Positions 4,209 to 6,754 of a stretch of DNA of 6,754 nucleotides are shown piece by piece; position 1 is the stretch's first letter; every line of letters starts with the position of its first letter. Both the position numbers and the translations under genes were made by a program. Under the pieces are notes generated by a model, which saw only the letters and a program-made list of their open reading frames with translations, was not told where the DNA came from and searched no databases. This stretch comes from an uncultured Collinsella sp. (GTDB taxonomy: Bacteria > Actinomycetota > Coriobacteriia > Coriobacteriales > Coriobacteriaceae): assembly GCA_900761995.1 (NCBI GenBank), contig CAAFEY010000149.1, forward strand, positions 1-6,754. Reading direction: 5' to 3'.

Positions 4209-6754
4209 TGCGACCACCTCGATCAAGATCACGGTGGCGGCGAGTATGCATCCACGTCGCGGCAAAGCACAGCATCGAAGCGCCGGCCAGATACGTCATA
4301 GTCAAGCCAGCCCCGCCCGCCTCAGGCAGCGTGGTCGAGTACTTGTTGGTAAAAGTCGGTGGGGTCGGAGAGCCCTCGCCATAAGTGACGGTAGTGTCGA
4401 GCCGATTCGTACCGTTGATCACGTTAACCGTGACCTTGTACTCGGTCGCGTCATAGGTGATGTGATCTTTGACATTGTTCTCGGCGCCCTCGGGAACAAC
4501 CTCGGAGATGGCGTAGTGGTACTCGCCGGCCTTGTTGTAATCTACACTGAAGGATACGCTTCCATCGGCGTCGTTGGTCACCGTTTGGAGTACCCTGCCC
4601 TCGCCATCCTTGAGCTCGAACGAGAACTGTCCTTTCTTGAAGGTTCCGCCTTCAAGCACTTTCTTTGCCTTTATCGTCGCTTTGCCTTCAAGGGGTACGT
4701 CGTACACCCAAATCTCTGTATCTGACGTTATCTCCGTATTGGCACCAAGCAAAGATTTCGCCGCATTCATGGCTTGCTTGTATTGCTCGTCGCTCTCGGT
4801 GCCTTTAAGCAGAATCCATGTTGGTTGGGCAGCGCGATATCCAGCAGGCGCCGCCGTCTCCTCAAGACAGTAAAGCTTGCAGGAAGCCATGGCGTTCGAA
4901 CTCGTTCCAAAAGTCACGTTTCCATTAGAGTCGGTCGTTTCGGTGGAAAAAACCGTCTTTGCACCCTCAACACCAGCACCCTCTTGTGCCTTAGCCATGT
5001 CAATCGCATAGAGCTTGAACGTAGCTCCAGCCAACGGCGTAGTAACGTCCTTTTCATCCACTTTGTGGACCACAATGCCGTACCCCGCTCCGCCTCCGGA
5101 TGCGCCGGCATCTATGTCATATTCACGATCGTGTTTTACACAACCGTCTGCAACGCCTTCAAGCTCTGCCTTATTAGAGAGGGACACCTTGCTAGACTCG
5201 CCGGACGAGATGACGTCATATTCGATTTTCAGGTACTTCTTGTCGGGAAGCTTCAACGTCAATCGCTGTTGCTTTCCGGCGCCCTCATCAACCAAATCGA
5301 GAGCTGTCTTGTATTGTTCTTTCGCCAACTCGCGCCAAGTGCCATTGTCACACTCAGACACGCTAAGCGACGAAGGCACAAACGTGCATTTGGAGTCCAT
5401 CACATCGAACAGATCCAGATAGTCGGTTCCACTTTTTAGGTCCAATGCCGATTCATTAACAAAAATGGTGTAGTGAATTCGCTTGCTATTACTTACCGAC
5501 GCACCGGTCTTTGACAATACATTGTTCTTGATCTGTACGGTATCAGAGCCCGCCTTAAATTCTTTATTACCCGAGCTCGCACTCGCCGAGTTTGTGAGCT
5601 TACCGAGATTCTCTGACGTATCGACCACCGACCTTTTGACGGCAGTTGAATACGTCAGCTTTGCATATCCCGTGTTATTGCCTAGCTTTTCCGTTGGAAT
5701 CGAAAACGTAACCGTCTGGCGATCGACGGCAGGCGTCAGCAAGACATCCGAAACCTCGGTTTTCTCCCTCTCATGCTCCCATCCGCTCACCGCCGTACCG
5801 TAGGGATTTGAATACAAAGAATATTTAGCCGTGCCGGGAAAATAGCCCATTCCCTCAGGAAGTTCATCTTTGACAACGACAGCATTGCTATTAAGCTTGC
5901 CCGCGCCATAATACTGGCCGTCCGACGTTTTAGCTCGATTGACATAGACCGTCCAGTCGACAATCCATGCGCCTTTATCATTCGAGCCATCTACGGTATT
6001 CCAGTCGAACGTCTCATCCCATCGCGCTTGTGAGCCGTCTTTGTTTGTTTGTACACTCTTCTCAACCGAAGGCTCCGTTTCGTCTTCAACATAGTAAAAA
6101 ACGAAATCAGAAAAGCCGCTAAATCCCTCGACAGAGGCAAAGTTAGAGTACCAACCAGGAAGTGCGTCGGTCACCGTTTTATACGTAATAACGACTTCGG
6201 GGGACTTATCAAGTGCTTTTTTGACTTTATCCGTAATGTTTATTTTGATATTGCAGTTATGTTTGTCGCTACTCTGCGACGGAGTTTCACCGGCTGTAAA
6301 CATCCAATCGACGCCTTGAACCAGTTTGGTATCCCCAATGGTAACTACATGCGAAGGGCCGTTAGTGGCATCCGGGCCCATAGTTTGTTTCCAGGCCGAC
6401 AACATGGTGTCTTTAACAAGAACAAATTCAGGGTTTTTAGCATTCACATAATCACGGAGCTCTACACGTAATTGCCAGGTTGCCCTTCCAGTCCGTGACG
6501 CCTCATCTTCATTACGCAGTGTTTTGCTTATGGTCTTGCCCGTCCAAGGACGAATATAGTATGCGGTACCTTCTCCAGAGGGTATATCGGAGTTTTCTTT
6601 TTTTACACTTGCCGTGTTGCTAACTTTTTCGTAGGAATTCTCATCTTTCAGCTTAGTTTGATAGACGATGCAATAGGTCGCATACCGATCGCCCTCTTTT
6701 GGATTAAACGTATAGCTAAATGAATCCCCCGACTCGCTCAGGGTTCCCTCATCA
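4201..6754 (-). CDS. Large LPEAG surface adhesin or ancillary pilin, 5' end outside window
   Basis: The frame stays open to the right edge, giving 850 visible residues; the true start and signal peptide are missing, and the GTG at 6447 is internal. Residues are counted from the edge. Residues 1-550 are repeated modules: the end of one (1-50), then modules at about 74-205, 228-410 and 411-550. Each has Lys near its start (77, 232, 415), Asp in the middle (115, 296, 450) and a closing (S/T)N-x-A type motif with Asn (46, 204, 388, 527). A SpaA/Cna_B domain (558-690) has the E-box YCLEETAAPAGY (628-639, Glu 632). A Spy0128/FctA-like domain (692-805) runs from KAKKVLEGG to FTNKY, with Lys and Asn placed for an isopeptide bond. 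LPEAG (809-813), a hydrophobic segment and a basic tail anchor it to the wall via sortase. It overlaps the pilin gene by 8 bases, so they share an operon. A tip or basal pilin or adhesin role is inference; the ligand is unknown. GC is clearly lower than in the pilin gene. Confidence 0.85.
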   Translation of the reverse strand, partial: DEGTLSESGDSFSYTFNPKEGDRYATYCIVYQTKLKDENSYEKVSNTASVKKENSDIPSGEGTAYYIRPWTGKTISKTLRNEDEASRTGRATWQLRVELRDYVNAKNPEFVLVKDTMLSAWKQTMGPDATNGPSHVVTIGDTKLVQGVDWMFTAGETPSQSSDKHNCNIKINITDKVKKALDKSPEVVITYKTVTDALPGWYSNFASVEGFSGFSDFVFYYVEDETEPSVEKSVQTNKDGSQARWDETFDWNTVDGSNDKGAWIVDWTVYVNRAKTSDGQYYGAGKLNSNAVVVKDELPEGMGYFPGTAKYSLYSNPYGTAVSGWEHEREKTEVSDVLLTPAVDRQTVTFSIPTEKLGNNTGYAKLTYSTAVKRSVVDTSENLGKLTNSASASSGNKEFKAGSDTVQIKNNVLSKTGASVSNSKRIHYTIFVNESALDLKSGTDYLDLFDVMDSKCTFVPSSLSVSECDNGTWRELAKEQYKTALDLVDEGAGKQQRLTLKLPDKKYLKIEYDVISSGESSKVSLSNKAELEGVADGCVKHDREYDIDAGASGGGAGYGIVVHKVDEKDVTTPLAGATFKLYAIDMAKAQEGAGVEGAKTVFSTETTDSNGNVTFGTSSNAMASCKLYCLEETAAPAGYRAAQPTWILLKGTESDEQYKQAMNAAKSLLGANTEITSDTEIWVYDVPLEGKATIKAKKVLEGGTFKKGQFSFELKDGEGRVLQTVTNDADGSVSFSVDYNKAGEYHYAISEVVPEGAENNVKDHITYDATEYKVTVNVINGTNRLDTTVTYGEGSPTPPTFTNKYSTTLPEAGGAGLTMTYLAGASMLCFAATWMHTRRHRDLDRGGRNE
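4214..4220 (-). promoter_or_regulatory. Ribosome binding site of the pilin, inside the upstream gene
   Basis: On the minus strand GAGGTGG lies 5 bases before the pilin ATG (4208-4206) and within the last codons of the adhesin gene. The ATG begins 8 bases before the end of the adhesin stop codon TAA (4203-4201). This arrangement favours translational coupling. Confidence 0.75.

Noticed and set aside
4208..4265. An earlier pilin start at 4265
   Set aside because: It would add 19 residues ahead of a normal signal peptide and overlap the adhesin gene by more than 60 bases. The ATG at 4208 has GAGGTGG at the right distance.
3462..4301. A 279-residue plus-strand frame opposite the pilin gene
   Set aside because: It lies over the GC-rich pilin domain and has no recognisable fold. 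The minus-strand pilin has clear domains, a signal peptide and a sorting signal.
6445..6447. GTG at 6447 as the true start of the adhesin
   Set aside because: The frame continues without a stop to the window edge with coherent adhesin-module sequence, and no signal peptide follows this GTG.
6655..6672. YCIVYQ as a thioester-domain Cys-Gln motif
   Set aside because: The Cys and Gln sit in the same short strand of a repeated module end (compare TYKT, TYST, EYDV). A thioester domain needs a distant Gln in its own motif.

Overview
The window looks like chromosomal DNA from a high-GC Gram-positive bacterium, most likely a gut actinomycete of the Coriobacteriia (Collinsella-like). This rests on the GC-rich background, two surface proteins with sortase-type sorting signals and Gram-positive isopeptide pilin domains, and a TTG start with a good ribosome binding site. 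The genus is an inference; no marker gene is present.

Layout. Bases 1-34 are the 3' end of a tRNA, probably tRNA-Ser, followed by an intrinsic terminator (46-73). Bases 96-230 hold a compact palindromic element whose left end is an inverted copy of the tRNA 3' end, followed by three consecutive perfect hairpins. After a featureless leader come two plus-strand genes: a TRIC/UPF0126-family membrane channel or transporter (396-1085), and an exported protein with a bactofilin-like beta-helix and several C-terminal membrane segments (1192-2337). Between convergent gene ends lie two tandem REP-like hairpins with a shared GGGYCAGGCA core (2344-2402), a long GC-rich terminator (2412-2452) and a nine-G tract (2549-2557).

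The rest is on the minus strand and reads leftward from the right edge. A large cell-wall-anchored adhesin or ancillary pilin (4201 to beyond 6754, 5' end missing) is followed, with an 8-base overlap, by a two-domain isopeptide pilin (2562-4208). The first has a chain of repeated Lys-Asp-Asn modules, a SpaA/Cna_B domain, a Spy0128/FctA-like domain and an LPEAG signal. The second has a pilin N-domain, a fimbrial D2 domain, a SpaA domain and an MPSTG signal. Together they look like the last two structural genes of a sortase-assembled pilus operon. The sortase is not in the window and would have to lie to the right of it or elsewhere.

The least explained parts are the tRNA-derived palindromic element, the tandem REP-like hairpins, the very GC-rich central domain of the pilin next to a much AT-richer adhesin gene, and the exported beta-helix membrane protein. 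I see no CRISPR array, transposase, integrase or restriction gene.
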